From Saccharofermentans sp. (GTDB lineage: Bacteria > Bacillota > Clostridia > Saccharofermentanales > Saccharofermentanaceae): 64,000 bases of DNA. The stretch is taken from assembly GCA_024692235.1 (NCBI GenBank), contig JAILMW010000007.1:124001-188000 (forward strand), read 5' to 3'. Numbering within the stretch: position 1 is the stretch's first letter; each line of letters begins with the position of its first letter. Positions 1 through 8,042 of this stretch are shown here, piece by piece. Both the position numbers and the translations under genes were made by a program. Below the pieces are notes generated by a model. It was not told where the DNA came from. It saw only the letters and a program-made list of their open reading frames with translations, and made no database searches.

Positions 1-1
1 G

Positions 2-904
2 GGAGATGCTGTTATCAACAGCAATCTTGCTACGGAAGCCGGTATGGGCAAGGCTCAGCCTCAGAAGGAGGAAGAACCCTACAGTCAGTTCAGTGAACCT
101 TACGGTGACTTAGCTGACGATGATGATGAGACTACAAGATTCGGTGCTACGTCAGAAGATGAAGAAGAACTCGGAAGTAAACACGGTTCTAAGTCAAAGA
201 AGAATAAGAACAAGAATGCAAAGTCTTCCGATAAGAAGAAGGATTCCAACCCTTCTGCTAAGAAAGATATTATCGGTGCAGTGCTTACATTCCTTATCTG
301 CGGTGCTATCGCATACGGCGGAATGTATCTTCTTTTTAACGCGAAGCATCTCTTTGATGTCTTTAAGCCCAAGACTTCCGAGACCATAGTAAATGAAGAA
401 CATGTTATGTATGTTGTTACGGACAGTACTCCGGTATATGAATCTGCTTCTCTCGACAGTGCCGTTATCGCTACTCTTAACAGAGGTGACCTTGTAACAT
501 TTACGGGAGAAGAGGATACATTCTCCAAGGTAAGGTTCGGAGAAGGAACAGAGGGCTTCATCCTCAGTATGCAGCTCTCTGAAGAAGATCCTACATTAGG
601 TGAGACACTTCCCGAAATGCAGGATCCTACACCTGTACCTCAGGATACCGCAGCTCCAGCAGCCGATCCCGCACCCGCTGCTGACCCTCAACCTGCGGCA
701 GAGACTCCTGCAGAGACACCTGCTGCTACCGCAGCACAGACAGAGGCACCTACTGAGCCCGTCATTACGGAATATGAGCCTGACGATGCACTTGAGACAA
801 CTGCTGCTCCTGTCGAGACTACAGCTGAAGCTCCCGTTGAGACTACAGTAGCTGAAACAGTCGCTGAGACTCCCGCAGAGACAGCTGCCGAGACACAGGC
901 TTAA
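2..904 (+). CDS. Membrane-anchored SH3-domain protein, 5' end outside window
   Basis: The reading frame is open to the window edge (nt 2 onward reads GDAVINSNLATEAG before the first ATG at 44), so the true start is probably outside the window. Counted from that ATG, residues 1-74 are acidic then lysine-rich, about 75-98 form one membrane segment, about 119-180 resemble a bacterial SH3 (SH3b) domain, and 180-286 is a low-complexity Pro/Ala/Thr/Glu tail with PAAD and AETPAET-like repeats. SH3b domains often bind cell-wall peptides; an anchored envelope protein with an extracytoplasmic SH3 domain and flexible tail is the likely reading. No catalytic domain is visible. A GGAAG sequence precedes the ATG at 44, so a start there cannot be excluded. 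Confidence 0.7.
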   Translation, partial: GDAVINSNLATEAGMGKAQPQKEEEPYSQFSEPYGDLADDDDETTRFGATSEDEEELGSKHGSKSKKNKNKNAKSSDKKKDSNPSAKKDIIGAVLTFLICGAIAYGGMYLLFNAKHLFDVFKPKTSETIVNEEHVMYVVTDSTPVYESASLDSAVIATLNRGDLVTFTGEEDTFSKVRFGEGTEGFILSMQLSEEDPTLGETLPEMQDPTPVPQDTAAPAADPAPAADPQPAAETPAETPAATAAQTEAPTEPVITEYEPDDALETTAAPVETTAEAPVETTVAETVAETPAETAAETQA

Positions 905-922
905 TATCTTTATAAAAGCATA

Positions 923-958
923 AAAAATAGCGCTTCATTCTGAAACGCTATTTTTGTT
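923..958. terminator. Bidirectional intrinsic terminator
   Basis: AAAAATAGCG (923-932) pairs perfectly with CGCTATTTTT (946-955). The A-run before and T-run after the stem let it serve both the SH3 protein gene and the convergent aspartokinase gene. Confidence 0.85.
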
Positions 959-981
959 TGATCGATTTCCGATAATACTTA

Positions 982-2334
982 TCAGTATCTGAACAATTCC
1001 TTATAGAGAACTCTTACTGAATAATCGCAATATGCTTCAGATACACCGAACATCATGGAGATCTCTGACGCACCCTGGTTAACGATCTTAAGGTTGATAC
1101 CTGCAGAGGAGAGCGCGGATGCTGCTCTTGCCATGATACCTACGGACTTCTCCATTGCCTGACCTACGATCATTACTATAGCAAGGTCTTTCTCGATATG
1201 GACTTCATCAACCTTAAGTTCGTTCTTAACTCTGTTGACGATGATCTCTTCCTTCTCGGGAGTGAAGTACTTCTTTCTTGCAATAATAGTAACGGAATCT
1301 ATTCCTGAAGGCATGTGCTCGATAGATACACCTTCCTCTGTAAAGATCTTAAGAAGGTTCATAAGGAAGCCGATCTCGTGATTCATAAGATACTTGGTGA
1401 TCGTAATAGTAAGGAATCCCTTTTCTCCTGCGATACCCGTTACAAGAGAATCAAAATGAGATCTCTTGGATACGATCTTTGTCCCGCTTGCCTTGGGATT
1501 ATTGGTGTTCTTTATATGAACGGGGATGCCTCTTACATATACAGGGTATAAAGCTTCCTCGTGAAGTACCTGGAATCCTGCATATGCAAGTTCTCTCATC
1601 TCATCGTAAGTGATCTCTGTGATAGGGAAGGGATTCTTAACGATGTTGGGGTTAACGGCGTAGACATTATCTACGTCTGTCCAGTTCTCATATACTTCGG
1701 CATCAACTGCACCTGCGAGGATGGAACCTGTGATATCGGATCCGCCTCTGGAGAATGTGATGATCTGACCTTCCTTGCTGTAGCCGTAGAAGCCGGGGAA
1801 GATACATAACTGCTTCTCATATTTAAGTTCCTCGAGATTCTCATAAGACTCTCCAAGGATACGTGCCTTACCCATTTCGTCATGCTCAAGGAAAAGTCCG
1901 CACTTCTTGGGATTACAGTACTTAGCCGGGTGACCTATGGATGTAAGATACTTGGCAACTACTCTGGCTGAGCAATCCTCACCCATGGCCTTAACGGAAT
2001 CAAGATACTTGATATCATCGTTATAGTCAGCTGATGCAACAGCCTCTAAGGTCTCACGGATCTCAGGGAGGATGTCCTCGATATCCAGATCATCAGCGAT
2101 CTCCTTATATCTTGCGACTACGGCCTCAAGTTCATCCTTATAGTCGTTTCCCGCAAGTCTTGCCTTGGCAACTGCGATGAGAAGATCAGTTACTTTGATG
2201 TCGTCCTTTGTTCTCTTACCGGGAGCCGATACGACAACAATCTTGCGATCGGGATCGTCAAGCACGATATCGCATACTTTCTTTATCTGAAATGCATTGG
2301 CGAGTGAAGTACCGCCGAACTTTGCAACCTTCAT
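982..2334 (-). CDS. Aspartate kinase (aspartokinase)
   Basis: Phosphorylates L-aspartate to aspartyl-4-phosphate, the first step towards lysine, methionine and threonine. 450 aa from the chosen start. The N-terminal KFGGTS motif (residues 5-10), GFYG (181-184) and SRGGSD (195-200) are typical of the amino-acid kinase domain; the last ~140 residues look like tandem ACT domains, which in this family bind lysine or threonine for feedback inhibition. The start at 2334 is preferred over an in-frame ATG 75 nt upstream because AAAGAGG lies just before it and the protein then begins MKVAKFGG as in the family. No lysine riboswitch was recognised upstream. Homoserine dehydrogenase and MetY of the same pathway are elsewhere in the window. 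Confidence 0.93.
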   Translation of the reverse strand: MKVAKFGGTSLANAFQIKKVCDIVLDDPDRKIVVVSAPGKRTKDDIKVTDLLIAVAKARLAGNDYKDELEAVVARYKEIADDLDIEDILPEIRETLEAVASADYNDDIKYLDSVKAMGEDCSARVVAKYLTSIGHPAKYCNPKKCGLFLEHDEMGKARILGESYENLEELKYEKQLCIFPGFYGYSKEGQIITFSRGGSDITGSILAGAVDAEVYENWTDVDNVYAVNPNIVKNPFPITEITYDEMRELAYAGFQVLHEEALYPVYVRGIPVHIKNTNNPKASGTKIVSKRSHFDSLVTGIAGEKGFLTITITKYLMNHEIGFLMNLLKIFTEEGVSIEHMPSGIDSVTIIARKKYFTPEKEEIIVNRVKNELKVDEVHIEKDLAIVMIVGQAMEKSVGIMARAASALSSAGINLKIVNQGASEISMMFGVSEAYCDYSVRVLYKELFRY

Positions 2335-2498
2335 GTGTTCCTCTTTCCGAACGTCACGGTGTCTATGTGTGACGGACATTTGTTTTTCCAATGTGTACAA
2401 TAGTACCATAACGATATTTTTACGGCAATAAGGTCATTATAAAAAATATCGTATTTACATATACGTATTCTGTTGAATATCACAACATTACGCTTCTG

Positions 2499-2527
2499 TT
2501 TACTTTTTGAGCCTTTATGTATACAAT
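2499..2527 (+). promoter_or_regulatory. Promoter giving probable leaderless yqeG mRNA
   Basis: TTTACT (2499-2504), 17-bp spacer, TACAAT (2522-2527). The yqeG ATG at 2535 lies exactly 7 nt after the -10, where transcription would start. No Shine-Dalgarno is present. Confidence 0.55.
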
Positions 2528-2534
2528 CTTGCTC

Positions 2535-3032
2535 ATGAATATATTTAGAGCTATGGTTCCCGACATTGTATACAAGAGAGCAGATGTCATCCCTTACGAA
2601 GACCTGAAGTCCCGGGGGAAGAACTGCATTCTTTTTGATTTTGATAATACTTTGGGGCCCGATCATGCTACGGCTCCAGATAAGTATGCTTTCGATATTA
2701 TAGACAGGGTTCAAAAACTCGGCTTTAAGTGCTGCCTTGTATCCAACGCAAAGTCCGGAAGGTCCGCGGGTATTGCCCAAAAGCTTGATATACCTTGCGT
2801 TACTTATGCTCATAAACCCCGTCCTGTTGGTATCTTCAGAGCCATGGAGAAGATGGGATCTTCACCTGATGAGACTGTCATGATCGGAGATCAGGTCTTT
2901 ACTGATGTTATCGCCGGTAAGCTTGCAGGCGTATATACCATTATGGTAGAAAGATATTCTTCCAAAGAAATATGGTACGTTGTTCTTAAAAGACCATTAG
3001 AGAAGATCGTCCGTCTGATAGCAAGGTACTGA
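2535..3032 (+). CDS. yqeG: YqeG-family HAD phosphatase (class IIIA)
   Basis: 165 aa from ATG 2535 (an in-frame ATG at 2517 would add six residues). HAD motif I is DFDNTL, with the aspartates that accept phosphate and activate water; motif III/IV is MIGDQVFTDV near residue 115-125; a conserved KP(R/K)P segment precedes it. YqeG proteins are small HAD phosphatases of uncertain substrate; archaeal/plant relatives act on phosphatidylglycerophosphate, so a PgpA-like role is possible but unproven. Transcribed divergently from aspartokinase. There is no Shine-Dalgarno; the promoter spacing suggests a leaderless transcript. Confidence 0.88.
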   Translation: MNIFRAMVPDIVYKRADVIPYEDLKSRGKNCILFDFDNTLGPDHATAPDKYAFDIIDRVQKLGFKCCLVSNAKSGRSAGIAQKLDIPCVTYAHKPRPVGIFRAMEKMGSSPDETVMIGDQVFTDVIAGKLAGVYTIMVERYSSKEIWYVVLKRPLEKIVRLIARY

Positions 3033-3089
3033 TTTCTCTATTGTCGAAATTTGTCGAAATTTTTGTCCCTTTTATAGCCTGATCTTCTG

Positions 3090-3095
3090 TATAGT
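3090..3095 (+). promoter_or_regulatory. Candidate -10 element for yraN
   Basis: TATAGT at 3090-3095 sits 7 nt before the yraN ATG (3103). No good -35 at 17 bp; TTGTCC (3064-3069) is 20 bp away. A 10-bp tandem repeat TTGTCGAAAT occupies 3041-3060. No Shine-Dalgarno precedes the ATG. Confidence 0.4.
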
Positions 3096-3102
3096 ATCTT
3101 CT

Positions 3103-3462
3103 ATGAAAGATACTAAGATTACAGGGAATATTGCCGAAGATGCAGTTACAAGGATACTCATGCGCAAGGGATTGAATCTTATTGCAAGAAATTACAATAT
3201 CCCCAATGTAGGCGAACTTGATATCGTAATGAATAAGGGAAGATGTCTTTATGTGATCGAAGTCAAATCCCGTCTTGAGAATAACTTACAAAGTCCAATT
3301 GATGCGATCGACAGGAAGAAAAGATATAAGATATTAAAGACTACCCGTATATTCATGTTAAGGGAAGGATATACGGACTATGATGTTATCTTTTTAGCAG
3401 GTTGCGTGACACATAACAGGGAAGGTGTCGTGCAAAAGATAGAAATTGTTCCTTTTGAATGA
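3103..3462 (+). CDS. yraN: YraN family (UPF0102) endonuclease-like protein
   Basis: 119 aa, the usual size for the family. The pattern GNIAEDAV...GELDIVM...YVIEVKSR shows the PD-(D/E)xK nuclease-like core: acidic residues in GELD and the E-x-K of EVKSR. YraN is widespread, is often encoded near rnhB, rimM or trmD, and has no firmly assigned function; a role in DNA processing or Holliday-junction metabolism is only inferred from its fold. Here it lies ~70 nt after yqeG and has its own -10-like sequence immediately upstream. The absence of a ribosome binding site again suggests a leaderless message. Confidence 0.87.
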   Translation: MKDTKITGNIAEDAVTRILMRKGLNLIARNYNIPNVGELDIVMNKGRCLYVIEVKSRLENNLQSPIDAIDRKKRYKILKTTRIFMLREGYTDYDVIFLAGCVTHNREGVVQKIEIVPFE

Positions 3463-3469
3463 AATCCGG

Positions 3470-3501
3470 TTGCCAGTCACTTGCAAGATCATTATAATGA
3501 T
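3470..3501 (+). promoter_or_regulatory. Strong promoter with palindrome over the -10 (aminotransferase-purB)
   Basis: TTGCCA (3470-3475), 17-bp spacer, TATAAT (3493-3498). A perfect 14-bp palindrome ATCATTATAATGAT (3488-3501) covers the -10, and an 8-bp inverted pair ACTTGCAA (3479-3486)/TTGCAAGT (3533-3540) brackets the start region. This suggests repressor control. Leader ~80 nt. Confidence 0.65.
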
Positions 3502-3586
3502 TTCGGTTTTTAGTATATATCACGGAACTTTATTGCAAGTTATAAGTGAATCTATTTCATATTTTATCGATTGATGGAGGAATCAC

Positions 3587-4876
3587 ATGAAGGCTTACAC
3601 ACAGATGTCAGCAGAAGAGTTAAGAAGCGAGAAGCAGGATCTTCTTAAGAGAATTGACGAGTTCAAGGCAATGAACCTTGCACTTGATATGACCAGAGGT
3701 AAGCCCTCTCCCGAGCAGCTCGCACTGAGCAACGACCTCTTCGAGGGATTGAAGGACAGCTCCTTTAAGTCCAAGAGCGGTGCAGATGTAAGAAACTACG
3801 GTGTACCCGACGGTATCGTTGAAGCAAGAGAGCTTTTCGCAGAAGTATTAGGTACTGATAAGGACAACATCTATATCGGTAACGGTTCTTCCCTTAATCT
3901 TATGTTCGATGCTCTTATGAGAGCTTATGTATTCGGTGAGCACGATTCTGAGAAGCCCTGGGGTCAGATCGAGAACAGGAAGTGGCTTTGCCCCGTTCCC
4001 GGTTATGACAGACACTTCAAGGTAACTGAGACATTGGGCTTCGAGCTTATTACCGTTCCTTTGAAGGAAGACGGTCCCGATATGGATATCGTTGAGGATC
4101 TTGTTAAGGATCCTACTGTACTTGGTATGTGGTCCGTTCCTTGCTATACAAATCCCGACGGATATGTTTACTCTGAGGAAGTATGCAGAAGACTTGCTTC
4201 CATGAAGACAGGCGCTAAGGATTTCCGTATCTTCTGGGATAATGCTTACTGCGTACACCACCTCTATGACGAGCCCGAGAAGCAGGAGAGCATCCCCGAT
4301 ATCCTCAGCCTTTGTAAGGAAGCAGGAAATGCATCCAGAGTATATGAGTTCTCTTCCACATCCAAGATCACTTTCGCAGGAGCAGGTCTTTCTTGCTTCG
4401 CTACAAATGAAGAGAATATGAAGCACAGCAAGAAGTACACTTCAGTACAGACTATCGGTGCTAATAAGATCAATCAGTATGCACATATCCTCTATATGCC
4501 TGACCTCGCTGCCATGAAGAAGCAGATGAGCAAGCATGCGGCTTTCTTAAGACCTAAGTTCGAGCTTACTCTTTCCATCATGGATAAGGAACTTAACGGA
4601 ACAGATACAGTTAAGTGGCATAAGCCCAACGGCGGTTACTTCATCAGCGCATATGTATTCCCCGGTACAGCTAAGGCTACTGTTGCTAAGTGTAAGGAGT
4701 TAGGTGTTGCATTTACTCCCGCAGGAGCTACATACCCTTATGGTAACGATCCCGATGATTCCAACATCCGTATCGCTCCCAGCTTTCCCAGCCTTGCCGA
4801 TATCGAAAAGGCTGTAGAAGTATTCTGTGTATGTGCTAAACTTACAGCAATAGAAAAGATCGAGGAGGCACTTTAA
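3587..4876 (+). CDS. Aspartate aminotransferase, type Ic-like (PF12897 family)
   Basis: PLP-dependent transamination, most likely aspartate/2-oxoglutarate to oxaloacetate/glutamate. 429 aa. MTRGKPSPEQL (35-45) and the RNYGVPDG segment match the Rv3722c-type aspartate aminotransferases rather than classical AspC. NPDG (189-192), D218 in WDNAY and the Schiff-base lysine K260 in SSTSKITFAG are present, so the active site looks intact. GATGGAGG precedes the ATG. The stop overlaps the purB start (TAATG), indicating translational coupling; aspartate is the amino donor that makes the PurB substrate adenylosuccinate, so the pair makes metabolic sense. Exact substrate range is not determinable from sequence. 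Confidence 0.85.
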   Translation: MKAYTQMSAEELRSEKQDLLKRIDEFKAMNLALDMTRGKPSPEQLALSNDLFEGLKDSSFKSKSGADVRNYGVPDGIVEARELFAEVLGTDKDNIYIGNGSSLNLMFDALMRAYVFGEHDSEKPWGQIENRKWLCPVPGYDRHFKVTETLGFELITVPLKEDGPDMDIVEDLVKDPTVLGMWSVPCYTNPDGYVYSEEVCRRLASMKTGAKDFRIFWDNAYCVHHLYDEPEKQESIPDILSLCKEAGNASRVYEFSSTSKITFAGAGLSCFATNEENMKHSKKYTSVQTIGANKINQYAHILYMPDLAAMKKQMSKHAAFLRPKFELTLSIMDKELNGTDTVKWHKPNGGYFISAYVFPGTAKATVAKCKELGVAFTPAGATYPYGNDPDDSNIRIAPSFPSLADIEKAVEVFCVCAKLTAIEKIEEAL

Positions 4877-6324
4877 TGTCTGAACTTATTTCCAAGCCCT
4901 CTTATGAGAGCCCTTTAAATTCCCGTTATGCAAGCCCCGAGATGCAGTATATCTTTTCTCCCGATAAGAAGTTTACTACCTGGAGAAAGCTCTGGATCGC
5001 TCTTGCCGAGTCCGAGAAGGAATTAGGTCTTAATATCACAGACGAGCAGATCAATGAGCTCAAGTCTCATATCGACGATGTTGATTATGAGGCTGCAGCT
5101 GCTTACGAGAAGAAGCTTCGTCACGATGTTATGGCTCACGTTCATGCTTACGGTGATCAGTGCCCTAATGCAAAAGGTATCATTCACTTAGGTGCTACAT
5201 CCTGCTACGTAGGCGATAACACAGATATCATCATCATGAGAGAAGCTCTTGAGCTTATCCGTAAGAGGCTTGTCGTATGTATCGCTAAGCTTACAGAGTT
5301 TGCTGACGAATACAAGGCTATGCCTACATTGGGCTTTACTCATTTCCAGCCTGCTCAGCTCGTAACAGTAGGTAAGAGAGCTACACTTTGGCTCCAGGAC
5401 CTTCTCTTCGATCTTGAAGAAGTAGAGTCTGTAACTTCTTCACTTAAGATGCTCGGCTGTAAGGGTACTACAGGTACACAGGCCAGCTTCTATGATCTCT
5501 TCGAGGGCGATCACGCTAAGTGCGTTGAGCTTGATAAGAAGATCGCCAACAAGATGGGCTTTGAGGCTTCTTATTATGTTTCCGGTCAGACATATTCCAG
5601 AAAGGTAGACTCCAGAGTATTGAACTGCCTTTCTTCCATAGCTCAGTCTGCTCATAAGTTCAGTAACGATATCAGACTTCTTCAGCACTTGAAGGAGATC
5701 GAGGAGCCCTTTGAGAAGAACCAGATCGGTTCTTCCGCAATGGCTTATAAGCGTAATCCCATGAGATCCGAGCGCATCGCTTCTCTCGCAAGATATGTTA
5801 TAGCTGATGCATTGAATCCCGCTATGACAGCTGCAGAGCAGTGGTTCGAGAGAACACTTGATGATTCCGCTAATAAGCGTATCAGTGTTCCCGAAGCTTT
5901 CCTTGCAGTCGATGCTATACTCGGTATCTATACGAATATCGTATCCGGTATCGTTGTATATCCCAACATGATCCATCAGCACATCATGAATGAACTTCCT
6001 TTCATGGCTACAGAGAATATCATGATGGAAGCTGTTAAGAGAGGCGGTGACCGTCAGGCTCTTCATGAGAAGATCCGTGTTGCTTCAATGGAAGCAGGTA
6101 AGACCGTCAAGGTTGAGGGTAAGCCCAATAATCTTCTTGATCTTATCGTAGACGATCCCGAATTCGGTCTCGACAGAGAGTCCCTTGAATCTCTCCTTGA
6201 TCCTAAGCTCTACATCGGAAGATGTCCCGAGCAGGTTACTACATTCATCGATGAAGCTATCAAGCCTGTACTTGCTTCCCATGCAGATGACCTCAAAGTA
6301 GAGGATGTAGAACTTAAGGTTTGA
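4876..6324 (+). CDS. purB: Adenylosuccinate lyase
   Basis: Fumarase/aspartase-superfamily enzyme that releases fumarate from SAICAR and from adenylosuccinate in purine synthesis. 482 aa, in the longer PurB class. The superfamily signature GSSAMAYKRNP is at 285-295, with GATSCYVGDNTD (106-117) and the catalytic-histidine region TLGFTHFQPA (151-160). Starts inside the aminotransferase stop codon (TAATG), so translation is coupled, and is followed by a terminator. Highly biased codon use (AAG, GAG, CTT) suggests strong expression. Confidence 0.95.
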   Translation: MSELISKPSYESPLNSRYASPEMQYIFSPDKKFTTWRKLWIALAESEKELGLNITDEQINELKSHIDDVDYEAAAAYEKKLRHDVMAHVHAYGDQCPNAKGIIHLGATSCYVGDNTDIIIMREALELIRKRLVVCIAKLTEFADEYKAMPTLGFTHFQPAQLVTVGKRATLWLQDLLFDLEEVESVTSSLKMLGCKGTTGTQASFYDLFEGDHAKCVELDKKIANKMGFEASYYVSGQTYSRKVDSRVLNCLSSIAQSAHKFSNDIRLLQHLKEIEEPFEKNQIGSSAMAYKRNPMRSERIASLARYVIADALNPAMTAAEQWFERTLDDSANKRISVPEAFLAVDAILGIYTNIVSGIVVYPNMIHQHIMNELPFMATENIMMEAVKRGGDRQALHEKIRVASMEAGKTVKVEGKPNNLLDLIVDDPEFGLDRESLESLLDPKLYIGRCPEQVTTFIDEAIKPVLASHADDLKVEDVELKV

Positions 6325-6352
6325 TACGAAATTTGTTTGAAATTCTATGATT

Positions 6353-6382
6353 GAGCACCCTTTGTGTAAAGGGTGCTCTTTT
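6353..6382 (+). terminator. Intrinsic terminator after purB
   Basis: 11-bp stem GAGCACCCTTT (6353-6363)/AAAGGGTGCTC (6368-6378), loop GTGT, followed by TTTT. Confidence 0.9.
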
Positions 6383-6420
6383 AATCTAAAGTATTAACAA
6401 TTCCTTAACAAATGCAACGT

Positions 6421-6447
6421 TTGTTACCTATAACGTGATGGTATAAT
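6421..6447 (+). promoter_or_regulatory. Extended -10 promoter of the GGDEF gene
   Basis: TTGTTA (6421-6426), 15-bp spacer and extended -10 TGGTATAAT (TATAAT at 6442-6447). The start codon lies only 13 nt after the -10, so the 5' leader is a few nucleotides at most. Confidence 0.6.
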
Positions 6448-6460
6448 CATAACGTTTTTG

Positions 6461-7630
6461 ATGATGTCAAATCATATATTTAAGGATCTTATGAAGATAG
6501 AAGGCAATTACTTAGTTCGTGTATATAAGAGGATGTCTGACGTGGGTACATGGCAGAGTATTCTTGATGCCTATGTCTTTATCGGACTCATATCCTTTGT
6601 ATTTAATCTCGCTATAGACCTTATCGGATTTGCATTTGCCTGCTATTGCATGGGAGCTAAGTTCACGATTCTTGCTTCTCATATGTCCAAGGAGCAGGCA
6701 GCCATCTTCTGGTTCTTTGTTATCCATACGATATTCGCAACTATTGCAATAACTTACTGTATTACAAAGCTTTATAACAAGATCATCAACAGACCTGTTG
6801 TAGATTTTAAGACCGAGCTTTCCGAGATGGCAAAGCACGAGATGTCCGATTACTTTGTTTCCGGTAAGATGAGCCAGCCTTTCAGAGATCCTACAAGCCC
6901 TGTCTCATGGACTGATCAGGTCAGATTCTATGTTGATACAGCTTCAGTTGAGAAGTATCTTGATGAACTTACGGGCTGCTTCAACAGAAAGTACTTTACC
7001 CATAAGCTTATAAGCTATATGAATACACAGCTTATGGTAAACAGAAGATATCGCAAGGACTTCGACCGATACGGCGATGATATGTACGGTATCTTCATGA
7101 TAGATATCGATCACTTTAAGAGCATCAACGATGTATACGGTCATGCCATGGGTGATGTCGTATTAAAAAACGTGGGTAAGCTCCTTCGCGAGACTATAGG
7201 TGATAACGGTGTAGTTATAAGAAACGGCGGCGAGGAGTTCGTAATAGTATATCTTGCTAAGTTCCCCTTCGATTTTGCCGTAGTTGCAGAACACATCAAT
7301 CAGGCATTCAGGGATAATATCAAGGTTCCCAGCAGCGGAGGAATAAAGGGAAGAGATGTAACCTGTTCCATCGGATTCGTTCGTTTCCCGTTCTTCGAGA
7401 ATGCCGATCAGTTATTCGATCTTAAAGAGCACGTCGATCTTTCCGATATGGCAATGTATGTGAGTAAGACGACAGGCAGAGACAGATGGAATGAGCTTAA
7501 GGCTACAAGGATCCCTACTGACAAGATCGATCAGTCAATGTACCTCAACAGCCCGGAATACGGACTTAAGAGAGGTTATTACGTTCTTCGTGATAAGAAC
7601 GGTGAACACTCCACAATATCTGACAAGTAA
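6461..7630 (+). CDS. Membrane-bound GGDEF diguanylate cyclase
   Basis: Likely makes cyclic-di-GMP from two GTP. 389 aa from ATG 6461 (an in-frame TTG at 6458 is possible). Two membrane segments at about 38-62 and 83-105 precede a GGDEF domain from ~165 to 340, with metal-binding MIDIDHFK (213-220) and the active-site loop GGEEF (256-260), so the cyclase should be active. No RxxD inhibitory site is seen five residues before the loop. A basic tail of ~50 residues follows. No sensory domain beyond the two-helix membrane region and no EAL domain is visible. No Shine-Dalgarno. Confidence 0.9.
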   Translation: MMSNHIFKDLMKIEGNYLVRVYKRMSDVGTWQSILDAYVFIGLISFVFNLAIDLIGFAFACYCMGAKFTILASHMSKEQAAIFWFFVIHTIFATIAITYCITKLYNKIINRPVVDFKTELSEMAKHEMSDYFVSGKMSQPFRDPTSPVSWTDQVRFYVDTASVEKYLDELTGCFNRKYFTHKLISYMNTQLMVNRRYRKDFDRYGDDMYGIFMIDIDHFKSINDVYGHAMGDVVLKNVGKLLRETIGDNGVVIRNGGEEFVIVYLAKFPFDFAVVAEHINQAFRDNIKVPSSGGIKGRDVTCSIGFVRFPFFENADQLFDLKEHVDLSDMAMYVSKTTGRDRWNELKATRIPTDKIDQSMYLNSPEYGLKRGYYVLRDKNGEHSTISDK

Positions 7631-7636
7631 AATTGC

Positions 7637-7665
7637 TTGACAACATCTCCGACGATGTGTATTAT
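7637..7665 (+). promoter_or_regulatory. Strong promoter of the ylxM-ffh operon
   Basis: TTGACA (7637-7642), 17-bp spacer, extended -10 TGTTATTAT (TATTAT 7660-7665). It begins 7 nt after the GGDEF stop codon, so the SRP operon is transcribed independently. Confidence 0.75.
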
Positions 7666-7702
7666 TATCGAGTGCTTTTATGTACGCGGAGGTTTTGTTT
7701 GT

Positions 7703-8029
7703 ATGAAATCATTTGAAGATCTTATGCTTCTGGATTTTTACGGCAATCTCCTTACCGATAAGATGAGAGACTGTCTTGAGCTTTATCTCAACGATGATCT
7801 TTCTCTTGCTGAGATAGCAGACGATGCCGGTATCAGCAGACAAGGAGCACACGATACTGTTAAGAGAGCACTTTCTCAGCTTCATTCTTACGAAGAGAAG
7901 CTTGGATTGGTAGCAAGGTTCTCAGAGCAGAAAAGGATCGTGGAAGAAGCAATATCTTATCTGGATAATAAAGATTACGATAATGCTTCTAAGATACTTA
8001 TAGAACTTAAGAATGATCTTATAGACTAA
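7703..8029 (+). CDS. ylxM: YlxM/p13-like SRP-associated DNA-binding protein
   Basis: 108 aa. Sigma-70 region-4-like helix-turn-helix: YLNDDLSLAEIADDAGISRQGAHDTVKRA. YlxM is typically encoded directly upstream of ffh in Bacillota and in streptococci modulates SRP/FtsY activity. The start at 7703 is chosen because GGAGG (7688-7692) precedes it and the family begins with a short Met-...-DFYGNLLT segment; an open frame continues 66 nt upstream but covers the promoter. Followed after 13 nt by ffh. Confidence 0.88.
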   Translation: MKSFEDLMLLDFYGNLLTDKMRDCLELYLNDDLSLAEIADDAGISRQGAHDTVKRALSQLHSYEEKLGLVARFSEQKRIVEEAISYLDNKDYDNASKILIELKNDLID

Positions 8030-8042
8030 TAGGAAGTAACTG

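Noticed and set aside
2335..2530. Lysine riboswitch upstream of aspartokinase
   Set aside because: The upstream gap is too short and holds none of the conserved lysine-riboswitch elements.
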